DNA of 64,000 nt from positions 1-64,000 of the forward strand of contig JAJDAK010000083.1 in NCBI GenBank assembly GCA_029261895.1, given 5' to 3'. A program made the translations under genes and the position numbers. Positions 35,567 through 45,000 of the stretch are shown in pieces; the first letter of the stretch is position 1, and each line of letters opens with the position of its first letter. The notes beneath the pieces are model-generated. The model was not told the DNA's origin, searched no databases, and was given only the letters and a program-made list of their open reading frames with translations. The DNA is from Deltaproteobacteria bacterium (GTDB lineage: Bacteria; Myxococcota_A; UBA9160; SZUA-336).

Positions 35567-36004
35567 CTATTCGTCCTCTTCGTCCTCTTCGACCTCTTCC
35601 TCGATCTCCTCTTCGTATTCGGAGCCCTCGAGATCCTTCGCGTTCTCTTCGGTGTCTTCCTTGGCAACCTCGATTTCCTCGGCCCTTCCGTCGCTGTGCT
35701 CCACGATCACCTTATGTTCGTGGACCTCCTTTACGACCACGACCTTGTCATCGATGAAGAGCTCCCAGCCGACCGCAACCGCGAGCGGCACGACAAGCAC
35801 GCGTCGCGCTCCGACTGTCCGCCAGCGTACGTGTCGCCGGATTCTTCGGCGCCGAACGCGGCGTCTTCGGATTCGCTTCCGCCGACGCGGACCGTGTGGA
35901 TGTCTGTGTTTACCGGGATGCGCGATCGCGGATGGCGCAGCCCATACGAGCGATACTCCACCTGCTACCAAACCCGTCAAAAGAGCGCGGCGCGATACGT
36001 CCAT
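35567..36004 (-). CDS. Tat-signal protein with Arg-rich then Glu-rich tracts, unknown function
   Basis: 145 residues from the ATG at 36004, with GAGGAG seven bases upstream. The N-terminus is a Tat-like signal (MDVSRRALLTGLVAGGVSLV, ending AIAHP). The next 40 residues are extremely basic (an almost unbroken Arg/Lys/His run). A hydrophobic segment (VLVVPLAVAVGWELFI) and a strongly acidic tail follow, finishing with nine Glu or Asp among the last twelve residues. The plus-strand frame opposite mirrors these tracts as Ser/Thr-rich sequence and has no start signal, so the minus gene is preferred. Nothing catalytic is visible. Confidence 0.65.
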   Translation of the reverse strand: MDVSRRALLTGLVAGGVSLVWAAPSAIAHPGKHRHPHGPRRRKRIRRRRVRRRRIRRHVRWRTVGARRVLVVPLAVAVGWELFIDDKVVVVKEVHEHKVIVEHSDGRAEEIEVAKEDTEENAKDLEGSEYEEEIEEEVEEDEEDE

Positions 36005-36190
36005 TTGGATACTCCTCAGATATCGTCCATTTCTAAATGCAACGGCTGCGTTTAGCAAGCTTTGGTGTGGTCATCGCCACATCAGCATTGGAGATTCGCA
36101 TGCGTCAGCGGCGACGGCGTCACGTTTCCATGCGCCAGCGGGACCACGACAGGACCCTTTGGTGAGATCTGTCCGCTGCAGCAAGAACGG

Positions 36191-36535
36191 CTACGGTCGT
36201 TTCAGTTTGTCGAGAAGTTCCGATTGGGAGCTAACGTCTAGCTTGCGAAAGATCGACTTAAGATGATTGCGAACCGTACTCTGACTGATGTGCAACGATT
36301 TCGCGATCATCGTTACTCGGTGCCCAATAAGCAGACTCTGAAGGATCTCTCGTTCCCGCGGAGATAACGTGAGAATATCTTTCCGATTGCCTACCACGTC
36401 GGTACCTGGGAAGAGCCCAGTCGAACCTCCGGCAAGTTCAACTTCCAGAGCGATCCGTTCGAGAGCCTTCTCCAAAGCTCTTACCTTTTGCTGAAGCCGC
36501 TCAACTTCATCCCCTGAGCCACTGTCCTCTGCCAT
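36191..36535 (-). CDS. LuxR-type helix-turn-helix regulator without receiver domain
   Basis: 114 residues from the ATG at 36535, which follows AAGGTGA; a longer frame to 36637 lacks support. The N-terminal third is a predicted coiled coil (DEVERLQQKVRALEKALERI). The last 65 residues are a GerE/LuxR helix-turn-helix: LTLSPREREILQSLLIGHRV, TMIAKSLHISQSTVRNHL and KSIFRKLDVSSQSELLDKL. There is no phospho-receiver or ligand-binding domain, so activity is probably controlled by partner proteins through the coiled coil. It is divergent from the STAS gene at 36755. Confidence 0.85.
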   Translation of the reverse strand: MAEDSGSGDEVERLQQKVRALEKALERIALEVELAGGSTGLFPGTDVVGNRKDILTLSPREREILQSLLIGHRVTMIAKSLHISQSTVRNHLKSIFRKLDVSSQSELLDKLKRP

Positions 36536-36754
36536 CAAGGTCACCTTGTTCACAGGACCAATGCCTAGCTGAAAACACTGCATCTCGTGACATTGGGGCC
36601 ACTGAATGCGCCTTGCGACGCTGCAACCCTTTATCAAAGTACTACCTACGTTTCGGACATAACAAACAATTTGTTCTCCGCATTTCCGAAAATGATCAAT
36701 TCCGGCTATGAAAACAGCCTGCAGCGGCTATTCCGTCCAGGGTCGTAGTTCACG

Positions 36755-37168
36755 ATGAGTAGTTTTAGATTTGATCTCTTTGAAATTAACGAACTCTGTC
36801 TAAGACGACGTGGTGTAAGAAAAACAAGCGCCGCATTAGCCAGTTTTTTTGGTAGAGAGTTCACTCCATTGGCATTACGGGTTCATATTTCCCCCAATGA
36901 ACGAAACGCAACTTTCTTCATTGACGGTAAGTTCGAGTTTGCGCTGCATAAGCCATTCCTCGACGGTCTAAAGCAATGCAAGCAGGTATTGAACTTCCTT
37001 GTCGACCTTGAGGGATGTACTGGCATGGACAGCTCCGCACTTGGGATGCTGCTGATGTTGGCTGACGTGGCGGGATCTGCGGAGCAAATCGAAGTGGTCA
37101 ATGCGAATCCGGAGATTCGGAAAGTTTTCGAAATCGCCGAAAAAACTTTTCCCGTTCGTCTTCGTTAG
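36755..37168 (+). CDS. STAS-domain protein (anti-sigma-factor-antagonist-like)
   Basis: 137 residues. From about residue 45 to the end a STAS fold is visible: FFIDGKFEFALHKPFLDGLK, VLNFLVDLEGCTGMDSSALG with the phosphorylatable-type Ser after Asp, and LLMLADVAGSAEQIEVVNAN. The first 40 residues are basic and not part of the domain, so the true start could be further in. STAS proteins relay signals by binding kinase-like anti-sigma factors, or act in transporters. No kinase or sigma gene is beside it, but a divergent LuxR-type regulator is. The surrounding DNA is AT-rich compared with neighbours. Confidence 0.78.
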   Translation: MSSFRFDLFEINELCLRRRGVRKTSAALASFFGREFTPLALRVHISPNERNATFFIDGKFEFALHKPFLDGLKQCKQVLNFLVDLEGCTGMDSSALGMLLMLADVAGSAEQIEVVNANPEIRKVFEIAEKTFPVRLR

Positions 37169-37273
37169 CGAATCGTCTCGGGAAAGGTGAACGGCGCTCA
37201 CCTAAAGGTCAATATCTGCGGGCAGACCGTCGCTGGCCCAGCACGATAGCCGCACAATTCGGTCGTTCCTTCC

Positions 37274-37279
37274 TATAAT
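37274..37279 (+). promoter_or_regulatory. TATAAT -10-like box
   Basis: An exact TATAAT at 37274-37279 in a short AT-rich patch, about 48 bp before the ATG at 37322 of the dockerin-containing secreted protein. The expected -35 region has no good match, so it is only a candidate. Confidence 0.4.
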
Positions 37280-37321
37280 ATACTCAGAGCTACATTGAGG
37301 ATCACTAGGGAGTTCATGACG

Positions 37322-38125
37322 ATGGAACGCTGGAAACCCGCTGCCCTTTTGGGCCTGATGCTGTTCATGCCGTATCCGTCGTTCGCGCAATTCGTGCCGG
37401 GCGACGTGAACGACGACGGGGTCTTCGACGTACTCGATACCGTCGTGATTCGACGCGCAGTGGTTGGACTCGGACCAGGAATCAGCCAGCAATGTGTCTT
37501 ACACTGCGGTGATGACGAGTTGGATCCGGAAGAAGCATGCGATGGCACCAACCTCAATGGTGAGACTTGCCTCACTCAAAGTTTCACCGGTGGTGAACTC
37601 GTTTGCGATGCCAAATGCCGTCTCGATACTACAGGCTGCACTCCCAACTTCGTAGGTGCAGTGACGAATGCCGCTGATCCGAACATCCCCGGAGCGGGTG
37701 TTGACTCACTTTGGTCCTTTGGAGCCGAAACCGGTGTTCAGGCTGGCATCGACATGTGTAACGCGATCGGGTCGGATCATCCTTGCACATACGCCGAGGT
37801 ACTCGAGGCAGAGGCTGCAGGCCAGTTGACGGCGCTTCCAAACGGATTCAACTTCTGGCTTCACCGCATCAATCTGAACGCCCTCATCGATGGGAGTATC
37901 CTGTCGCCGCCGGGCACCGGTGGGCGATGCAACGACTGGACGCTGCTGAGTAACGCGGCGGCCGATGGTGAGTTCGCGGAGATTGTGAATAACGCCGTCG
38001 TCTATCACTTCGATCAGGACACGATCTATAGCGGCAACCCCGGTGACGGCCATCAGGGTTCCGGCCCAAACGATGGTGGGCCATGCGGCAGCGTGCAACG
38101 TGCCATTCTCTGCTGCGGGTTATGA
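37322..38125 (+). CDS. Secreted protein with N-terminal dockerin-like half and Cys-containing C-terminal domain
   Basis: 267 residues from the ATG at 37322, nine bases after GGGAG; the ATG at 37316 lies too close. Signal peptide to about 23 (LMLFMPYPSFAQ). Next is a dockerin-type calcium loop (GDVNDDGVFDVLDTVVIRRA), then a DUF4215-like cysteine stretch (CGDDELDPEEACDGTNLNGE), and finally a 130-residue domain with paired cysteines (DMCNAIGSDHPCTYAEVLEA; GGRCNDWTLLS; CGSVQRAILCC). The last domain, rich in W, N and G, resembles a carbohydrate-type or C-type-lectin-like fold, but I cannot confirm it. Likely extracellular. Confidence 0.7.
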   Translation: MERWKPAALLGLMLFMPYPSFAQFVPGDVNDDGVFDVLDTVVIRRAVVGLGPGISQQCVLHCGDDELDPEEACDGTNLNGETCLTQSFTGGELVCDAKCRLDTTGCTPNFVGAVTNAADPNIPGAGVDSLWSFGAETGVQAGIDMCNAIGSDHPCTYAEVLEAEAAGQLTALPNGFNFWLHRINLNALIDGSILSPPGTGGRCNDWTLLSNAAADGEFAEIVNNAVVYHFDQDTIYSGNPGDGHQGSGPNDGGPCGSVQRAILCCGL

Positions 38126-38164
38126 TGCGCCGGAAGATTGACCCACGAACGGGAGTAGTACGCC

Positions 38165-39076
38165 ATGCATGAAATCATCCTTCACTACTATGACATGTCG
38201 CCTTACGCCGAAAAGGTTCGGCTGATGTTCGGCTTGAAAGGTCTGCCTTGGCGATCGGTCCAGATCCCGATCATAATGCCGAAGCCGGATCTAACCGAAC
38301 TGACGGGCGGGTTCCGTCGTACGCCGGTGATGCAGATCGGTGCCGACATCTACTGCGACACCAAAGCGTGTGCACGGGCGCTCGAACGACTTCATCCGAA
38401 GCCGAGCCTCTTTCCCGATGGCAACCCGGCAACCGTCTGGGGGCTCTCACGTTGGGCCGAGACGAGCTTCATGATGGCGGTTACCGTTTTCCTGGGTACA
38501 GGCGGGCTCTTCGATGAAGCTTTCATCGAAGATCGTAAGAAAATGGCACCTGGCGTGGACTTCTCGAAAGCGGGCGAAGTCGTGCCGGCCAAGTTGCTGC
38601 AACTGCGCGCAAACCTAGACCTACTCGAAGAACAACTTGCAGATGGTCGGCTCTTTCTGCTCGGTAATGTCCCAAGCTTGGCCGACCTTTCGGCCTACCA
38701 CCCGCATATGTTCTTGAAATTTCACCCGACCGCAAAGACGTTACTCGAGTCATTCGAACGCGTACAAGCTTGGATGCAACGCGTGGGTACGATCGGACAT
38801 GGAGAACGCACCGAGCTCGCGTCCAGCGACGCCATCGACATCGCGCGCAACGCTTCACCAGCTACGATCGAATGTGACGAATCAACATTACCCGACGGTC
38901 TGGCGGTCGGCGCGCCGGTCGTCGTCGTGCCCGAAGAGCCGGGCTCTGGTATCGTCAGCGGCACACTCCTCGCAAGCGACGTGCAAGAGATCGCGATCCG
39001 TCGCCAGTCAGAACGGGCGGGCGAACTCGTGGTGCACTTTCCGCGCGAGGACTACTTGGTCGTTGCCACCGGATAG
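38165..39076 (+). CDS. Glutathione S-transferase family protein
   Basis: 303 residues. N-terminal thioredoxin-fold domain (LHYYDMSPYAEKVRLMFGLK; GGFRRTPVMQIGADIYCDT) with the cis-Pro in RTPVM and an acidic residue after it as in glutathione binding. The helical C-terminal domain includes ADLSAYHPHMFLKFH. About 60 extra C-terminal residues (VGAPVVVVPEEPGSGIVSGT ... VVHFPREDYLVVATG) form a small beta domain that normal GSTs lack. GSTs conjugate glutathione to electrophiles or isomerise substrates. A Tyr or Ser at the active site cannot be fixed from sequence alone. Confidence 0.85.
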   Translation: MHEIILHYYDMSPYAEKVRLMFGLKGLPWRSVQIPIIMPKPDLTELTGGFRRTPVMQIGADIYCDTKACARALERLHPKPSLFPDGNPATVWGLSRWAETSFMMAVTVFLGTGGLFDEAFIEDRKKMAPGVDFSKAGEVVPAKLLQLRANLDLLEEQLADGRLFLLGNVPSLADLSAYHPHMFLKFHPTAKTLLESFERVQAWMQRVGTIGHGERTELASSDAIDIARNASPATIECDESTLPDGLAVGAPVVVVPEEPGSGIVSGTLLASDVQEIAIRRQSERAGELVVHFPREDYLVVATG

Positions 39077-39099
39077 AGATTCAATTCGCGAATAAAAAA

Positions 39100-40992
39100 T
39101 CAATTCCCGTCGCGTATGGCTTCGAGTTCGTACCAGCGCGCGTAGACGACTTCAAGTTCGCTCATGATCGCAGCGAGTCGTGCGTGAACACGCGCTTGTT
39201 CGGCGGCATCACTCTTGTAGAACTCAGGCTGACTGATGCGCTCGGTCAGCTCGGCCTGCTCGCCTTCTAAGGTCTCGATCTTCGTGGGCGCTTGCGCGAG
39301 CTCACGCGTTTCATTGAAGCCGAGCTTCGTTGCTTTCTTCTTCGCGGGCGACGACGTCTTCGCAGCAGTCATGGATTTTGGCAGGACGCTCACCACCTTT
39401 GCACTTTGGCGCAACCAGTCCGAGTACCCGCCCACGAATTCCTGCACGCGGCCTTCACCCTCGAAGACGAGCGTCGACGTCACCACGTTGTCGAGGAACG
39501 CGCGATCATGCGACACGAGCATGAGCGTACCGCGATAGTTCATGAGAAGTTCTTCGAGAAGTTCGAGCGTCTCAATATCGAGATCGTTGGTCGGTTCGTC
39601 GAGCAACAGCAGGTTTGCGGGTTGTGCGAACAAGCGCGCGAGTAGCAGGCGATTGCGCTCGCCTCCCGAAAGCACCTTCACCGGCGTGCGCGCACGGTCG
39701 GGGCTGAATAGAAAATCCTTGAGATAGCCCATGACGTGGCGCTGCTGACCCTGCACATCAACAAAGCCGTTTTCGTTGGCGATGTTCTCGATCACCGTCT
39801 TCTCCAGGTCGAGGACGTCGCGCAGCTGGTCGTAGTACGCGATCTCGAGTTTCGTTCCCAAGCGCACGCTGCCCGACGTTGGCGCGAGCTGGCCAAGCAG
39901 GATGCGCAGCAAGGTCGTCTTGCCGATGCCGTTCGGACCGATCAGCCCAATGCGATCGCCGCGCATGATGCGCAGCGATAGATCGCGCACGAGTGGTTCT
40001 TCGCCATCGCTCCAGGCAAACGAAATCTTCTGCGCGTCGGCCACGAGCTTGCCCGACGTCCGCCCCTCATCGATCGACATACGCGCCTTGCCTTCGACTT
40101 CACGCCGTTTGGAACGTTCAGCACGCAATGCTTGGAGTGCTCGCACGCGACCTTCGTTACGCGTGCGCCGCGCTTTGATACCCTGACGAATCCAGACTTC
40201 TTCCTGTGCCAGGTTCTTATCGAACAACGCCGCGTGGCGTGCCTCTTCCTCGAGTGCCGCGGCCTTCTTCAGCAGGAACGTCGGATAGTCGAAGGACCAA
40301 GATGTGAGCACACCGCGATCAAGCTCGACGATGCGCGTCGCAAGCCGCGTGAGCAACGCGCGATCATGCGTGACGAAGAGCACGCCACCGCGGAACTCGA
40401 GCAGCTGTTCTTCAAGCCACTGGATCACCTCGATGTCGAGATGGTTCGTGGGTTCGTCGAGCAGTAACAGGTCTGGCTCGGAAACAAGTGCTTGTGCTAA
40501 CGCGACCCGTCGCCGCCAACCACCGCTGAGCTCCCCGATCCTTTCATCGGGCGGAAGTTCGAGCCGCGCCAGGATCTGGTCCACGCGCTGACTCAAGCTC
40601 CAGCCGTCGCAAGCTTCGATCTCGTGCTGCAACGCTTCCATGCGCTTCATCTGCAAAGGGTCTTCCGCCACCGCGTGCGAGACGTGGTGAAACTCCGCGA
40701 GCAGGCGACCAACATCGGCGAGCCCTCCCGCGACCACGTCGAAAACCGTGGCATCATCTTCAAAGGGCAGCTCCTGCGACAACCGTGCGATGCTGAGGCC
40801 CGGCTGACGCCAGATCCCGCCCGCGTCGGGCATGACCTCCTCATCAACGATCTTAAGCAGCGTGGACTTACCCGCGCCATTCCGGCCGATCAGACAGACG
40901 CGCTCCCCCGCATCGATCTGAAAGCTCGCCCCGTCGAGCAGGGCGTGCCGACCGAACGAAATCGAGACATTTTCGAGACTGAGCAAGGGCAT
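39100..40992 (-). CDS. ABC-F family ATPase (Uup-like), ribosome-associated
   Basis: 630 residues with two ABC cassettes and no membrane domain. Walker A motifs GRNGAGKST and GPNGIGKTT, signature motifs LSGGWRRRVALAQAL and LSGGERNRLLLARLF, and Walker B LLLDEPTNHLD and LLLDEPTNDLD are all present. The linker between cassettes is basic and helical, and the C-terminal 70 residues are a coiled coil (ELTERISQPEFYKSDAAEQ), as in Uup. ABC-F proteins act on the ribosome to relieve stalling or on nucleic-acid structures. It converges with the GST gene, 23 bp apart. Confidence 0.93.
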   Translation of the reverse strand: MPLLSLENVSISFGRHALLDGASFQIDAGERVCLIGRNGAGKSTLLKIVDEEVMPDAGGIWRQPGLSIARLSQELPFEDDATVFDVVAGGLADVGRLLAEFHHVSHAVAEDPLQMKRMEALQHEIEACDGWSLSQRVDQILARLELPPDERIGELSGGWRRRVALAQALVSEPDLLLLDEPTNHLDIEVIQWLEEQLLEFRGGVLFVTHDRALLTRLATRIVELDRGVLTSWSFDYPTFLLKKAAALEEEARHAALFDKNLAQEEVWIRQGIKARRTRNEGRVRALQALRAERSKRREVEGKARMSIDEGRTSGKLVADAQKISFAWSDGEEPLVRDLSLRIMRGDRIGLIGPNGIGKTTLLRILLGQLAPTSGSVRLGTKLEIAYYDQLRDVLDLEKTVIENIANENGFVDVQGQQRHVMGYLKDFLFSPDRARTPVKVLSGGERNRLLLARLFAQPANLLLLDEPTNDLDIETLELLEELLMNYRGTLMLVSHDRAFLDNVVTSTLVFEGEGRVQEFVGGYSDWLRQSAKVVSVLPKSMTAAKTSSPAKKKATKLGFNETRELAQAPTKIETLEGEQAELTERISQPEFYKSDAAEQARVHARLAAIMSELEVVYARWYELEAIRDGN

Positions 40993-41063
40993 GGGCGGGA
41001 ATCATAGGGCGCTTGGCTCAGAACACACGCCCGCTACGGTACCCGTTGCCATGAATGTAGAAG

Positions 41064-41609
41064 CTAGAGCGTCTTACCACGGCCAGGACCCATCATCGTG
41101 GCGTTCGCAACGATGTAGAGCACGCGCCGGACGTAGCGGAGCCGGCTCAACAACCTGTCGTAGTTTCCATAGCGGAGAAACGCCTGGATGCAGGTCCAAC
41201 CGACTCGAACCTCTAGACCATTCTTATTCCGCAGGACGAAGGTGGCGATGCGCCCGTGTTCTGAACGGCAGTGATCGCAGTACGGGTTCGACGAAAGCAG
41301 GTAGGGCTCTATATCGATCGCGGTGGCACCGGGGAGCCGAAATACGATATCTCCACTAGGAACATGATCGATGGAAATGCAGAACTCCCAGCCATTCTCT
41401 TTGAGTGCGTGTCCCTTGAGTGAGAGAGAATACTTACGGTGCTGAGTCACCTGTCCCGTATCGCGATCGGTGTCGATCGTGTCCTCTTCCTCGATTGTTT
41501 CGGCCTTGATCTCAGAAAGACCGGTCTTGCGCGCCTGTAGTGCTAGATCCCAGAGTTCGTCCTGGAGCTCCTTCCAATATTCGTCCCAGACGGCGTAAAC
41601 ATCAGACAC
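41064..41609 (-). CDS. Protein with CxxC...R...T...VG-x-C motif, unknown function
   Basis: 181 residues, GTG start at 41609 after GGAGACGAGA. The N-terminal 90 residues are acidic and mostly helical then beta. The centre carries CDHCRSEHGRIATFVLRN and, 15 residues on, VRVGWTCIQAF. This CxxC-x5-R-x2-T-x-V...G-x-V-x-VG-x-C pattern recurs at the start of many plasmid, phage and chromosomal proteins of unknown role and looks like a small zinc site. The C-terminus is Arg-rich (RLLSRLRYVRRVLYIV). No mobile element is seen nearby. Confidence 0.6.
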   Translation of the reverse strand: MSDVYAVWDEYWKELQDELWDLALQARKTGLSEIKAETIEEEDTIDTDRDTGQVTQHRKYSLSLKGHALKENGWEFCISIDHVPSGDIVFRLPGATAIDIEPYLLSSNPYCDHCRSEHGRIATFVLRNKNGLEVRVGWTCIQAFLRYGNYDRLLSRLRYVRRVLYIVANATMMGPGRGKTL

Positions 41610-42029
41610 TCTCGTCTCCAGCTGAGCTACAAATTCGCTCCCCTATCCCTCTGCGGTCAAGTGACGTGTCGACCTGAGACGTGCGTGAGTTTCCAAATTT
41701 GGCAGCAGCCGTACGCTCGCGTCCTCAACAAGGCGGGCTCGCGGTTGTGTGGCGTAACTCATGTCTTCTGATTGATCTAGATCAATCAGATTATCCCAGG
41801 CCAGAAAGAGACAAGCCGCCTCACTGATGTGACCAACGGCCGCATATTCTACAAAGTCATGACACCACAGACCGCGTCGAAAACACCCATAACAGTCCCT
41901 CGGTAGACGATTGAACGAACCTCGCGGTATTCGCATTCGCTGGCGCGACATTTGCAACCCAACCCGGTTATTGGTCGGCTGCTCTGCCAAATAACTGCGG
42001 CAGCTCTGAGAATCGAAGAGGGGGACTTC
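41610..42029. other. Leader/promoter region of the molybdoenzyme operon
   Basis: 420 bp. Apart from the palindrome at 41767-41790, I see no protein-coding signal; the minus-strand frame at 41643-41990 has no ribosome binding site or family resemblance. A long 5' leader of about 200 nt is implied if transcription starts about 40 bp after the FNR-type site. Confidence 0.5.
41767..41790. promoter_or_regulatory. Perfect 24-bp palindrome with FNR/CRP-type core
   Basis: The core TTGATCTAGATCAA (41772-41785) is an exact match to the FNR consensus TTGAT-N4-ATCAA and is extended to a perfect 24-bp inverted repeat. It lies about 245 bp before the alpha-subunit start at 42030, in a 420-bp region with no supported gene. 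Anaerobic activation of the molybdoenzyme operon by an FNR/Dnr-type protein is the natural reading. The regulator itself is not in the window. Confidence 0.75.
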
Positions 42030-45000
42030 ATGGATCAGAACTCCGGTGTGAAGCGACGAGATTTCTTGAAGGGAGCGGGCACCACTTTAGCAATGGTCGC
42101 CGGCAGTGAGCTGCTCTCCCTTTCGCTGCTCAAGCCGGCATCCGCGGCGACCAATCCGTTGGCCGATTACCCAAATCGCGACTGGGAGACACTCTATCGT
42201 GATGTGTATGCCTACGATGACAGCTTCATCTTCGTCTGCACCCCGAACTGCACACATAACTGCTACCTGAAGGCCTACGTTAAGAACGGCGTGATTACAC
42301 GCTGCGGTCCTTCACAGCGCTTCAACGAAGCGACGGACCTTTACGGCACCAAAGCAAGTCCCCGCTGGGATCCGCGCCATTGCAATAAGGGGATCGCCGT
42401 CGTTCGCCGATTTACGGGTGATCGACGCGTGAAGAGTCCCAAGGTCCGCCGCGGCTTTAAAGAATGGGTCGACCGTGAATTCCCACGCGGGGAAGATGGT
42501 CTTCCCCCGGCCGAACTCTTTCGGCGTGGCGAAGATACTTTCCTGTCCATTGGCTGGGAAGAAGCCTATGCGATGGTCGCTAAGGTCCAGACGCACCTCG
42601 CACGCTATTACTCCGGTGATAAGGGCGCCGAGCGGCTCTTGGCGCAGGACTATCACCCTGAAATGGTCAAAGCCTGCGAAGGTGCAGGCACGCGCGTACT
42701 CAAGTTCCGTGGCGGAATGCCGGTACTTGGCTCGATCAAGCTCTTCGGTCAATACCGCTCAGCCAACTCGATGGCGTTGTTGGATGCGCATATTCGAGGT
42801 GTAGAACCAGACCAAGCCAAAGGCGGTTCAGGCTTCGATAACTATACCTGGCACACCGATTTGCCACCCGGTCACCCCATGGTTTGCGGTCAGCAGACCA
42901 TTGATTTTGATCTCGCGAACGTCGAATACTCCAAAGTCGCGATTCTTTGGGGCATGAACTGGATCTCCACCAAGATGCCCGATGCGCACTTTCTGACGGA
43001 AGCACGCATGAAGGGTACGCGGGTGATCTCGATCACGACCGAGTACAGTTCAACCGCATCAAAATCGGATGAGATCATTGTGATCCGCCCCGGTACGGAC
43101 CCTGCTCTTGCGCTGGGTGTCGCGCGCGAGATCATCGAACAGGATCTTTACGACAAGAAGTTCGTAAAGGGCCATACCGACCTGCCGCTCTTGGTTCGCA
43201 TGGATACGAAAGAGCTATTGCGCGCAGCGGATGTAATCCCCAACTACAAGAACGCCAAGCTCAAGCGCACCAAAGTTCTGAAGCCCGGCGAGAAGGTCGC
43301 GCCCTACGCAACCAACGAAGGTCACCCCGTGGTCTCGGAGAAACTGCGCGAGGGATGGGGCGACTTCGTCGTCTGGGATACGAAGAGCGAATCGTTTTCG
43401 GCGGTCTCACGTGATGACATCGGTAAGTTCTTCTTTGCACGTGGCATCGACCCCGCACTGGAAGGAACCTTCAAGGCTACGATCGATGGCGCGGAGGTAG
43501 AGCTCCGACCGGTCTTCGACCTGGTTCGGCAACACCTGCGCGATACCTGGTCACCAGAGAATGTGCAGAAGGTCACCTGGGCACCGCAGAGCGCGGTCAA
43601 GAGTCTTGCACAGCAATGTGCCGCGAATCCTGAGGGGGTGCTCTTCGTCGTCGGGATGGGACCAAACCAAATGTTCAACGCCGACCAGAAGGATCGCGCA
43701 ATCCTCCTCGTTGCCAGCTTGACGCGCAACGTCGGCTTCCGCGGGGGCAATGTGGGAAGTTACGCGGGCAACTACCGGGCAGCCTATTTTAACGGCATGC
43801 CCCAGTACATGTCGGAAGACCCCTTCGATCCCGAACTGGACCCGGAGAAAAAGGTGCGGATCCGTCCCACGGTTCGCATGCAGTCGGCACATTACTACAG
43901 TCATGGTGACACGCCGTTGGATGTGCATGGCAAGATCTACAATGGCAAGACCCACATGCCACTTCCCACAAAGCATCTGTGGTTCTCGGCTTCCAACTCG
44001 CTTCTGGGCAATGCCAAGGGACATTACGACGTTGTCATGAACCTACTGCGTCACCCTGCCTATCGCGCCAAGTCGCAGAGCAAGCGGATGATCGATGCGG
44101 TGATTGTTAACGAGTGGTGGTGGACGGGCAGCTGCGAGTACGCAGATATGGTCATGGCGGTGGACTCCTGGGGTGAATACAACGTTCACGACATGACCAA
44201 CTCCTGCACGAATCCCTTCATGCAGGTGATGCCGCTCTCGAAGGTCGGCCGTATTCACAACACGCGCTCGGATTCGCAGATTTACGCGGGTGTTGCGGGC
44301 AAGTTGGCGGAGATCACCGGCGATAAGCGCTTTAACGACTACTGGCATTTCATCGAGAAGGACAAAGCAGCGACCTACATCCAGCGAGTTCTGGATCACA
44401 GCAATGTCACCAAGGGGTACCAGTTCAAGGACCTATTGGAGAAGGCAGAAAAAGGCATCCCCGTCATGATGATGGGTCGCAGCTATCCCAAGTTCATCGG
44501 CTACGAGCAGAGCGTGGAGTGCCTGCCCTGGTACAACCGCACGGGTCGGCTCGAGTTCTTACGTGACGAACCTGAGTTCCGCATGCACGGCGAGAATATT
44601 CCGCTTCACCGCGAACCGATTGACTCAACATTCCACGAGCCGAACGTCATTGTGGCCGCGCCGCATCCGCTGATCCGGCCGGACACGCCGAAAGACATGG
44701 GGTTCTCCAGCAAAGATCTCCGTGGTGAGACACGTCAGGTGCGCAACGTCATATTGACCCCTGACGAACTACTGAAAACAAAACACCCTTTGATGAAACA
44801 TGGCTTCACGCATCAGTGGATCACCCCGAAGTATCGACACAGTGTTCATACCTTGGTTGCGGACCTCGATCTGCTGGCCGTGTGGTGGGGACCGTATGGC
44901 GATATGTATCGCCATGACAAGCGCTCGCCTTGGATCGGTGAAGGCTACGTCGACATCAATCCCACCGACGCCAAGGAACTCGGAATCGGAGACGGTGACT

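Noticed and set aside
35532..36266. Plus-strand Ser/Thr-rich frame of 244 codons
   Set aside because: It is the mirror of the Glu/Asp- and Arg-rich tracts of the minus-strand Tat protein and has no start signal.
41643..41990. Minus-strand open frame of 115 codons upstream of the molybdoenzyme operon
   Set aside because: It spans the FNR-type palindrome, has no ribosome binding site and resembles no family; more likely promoter and leader DNA.
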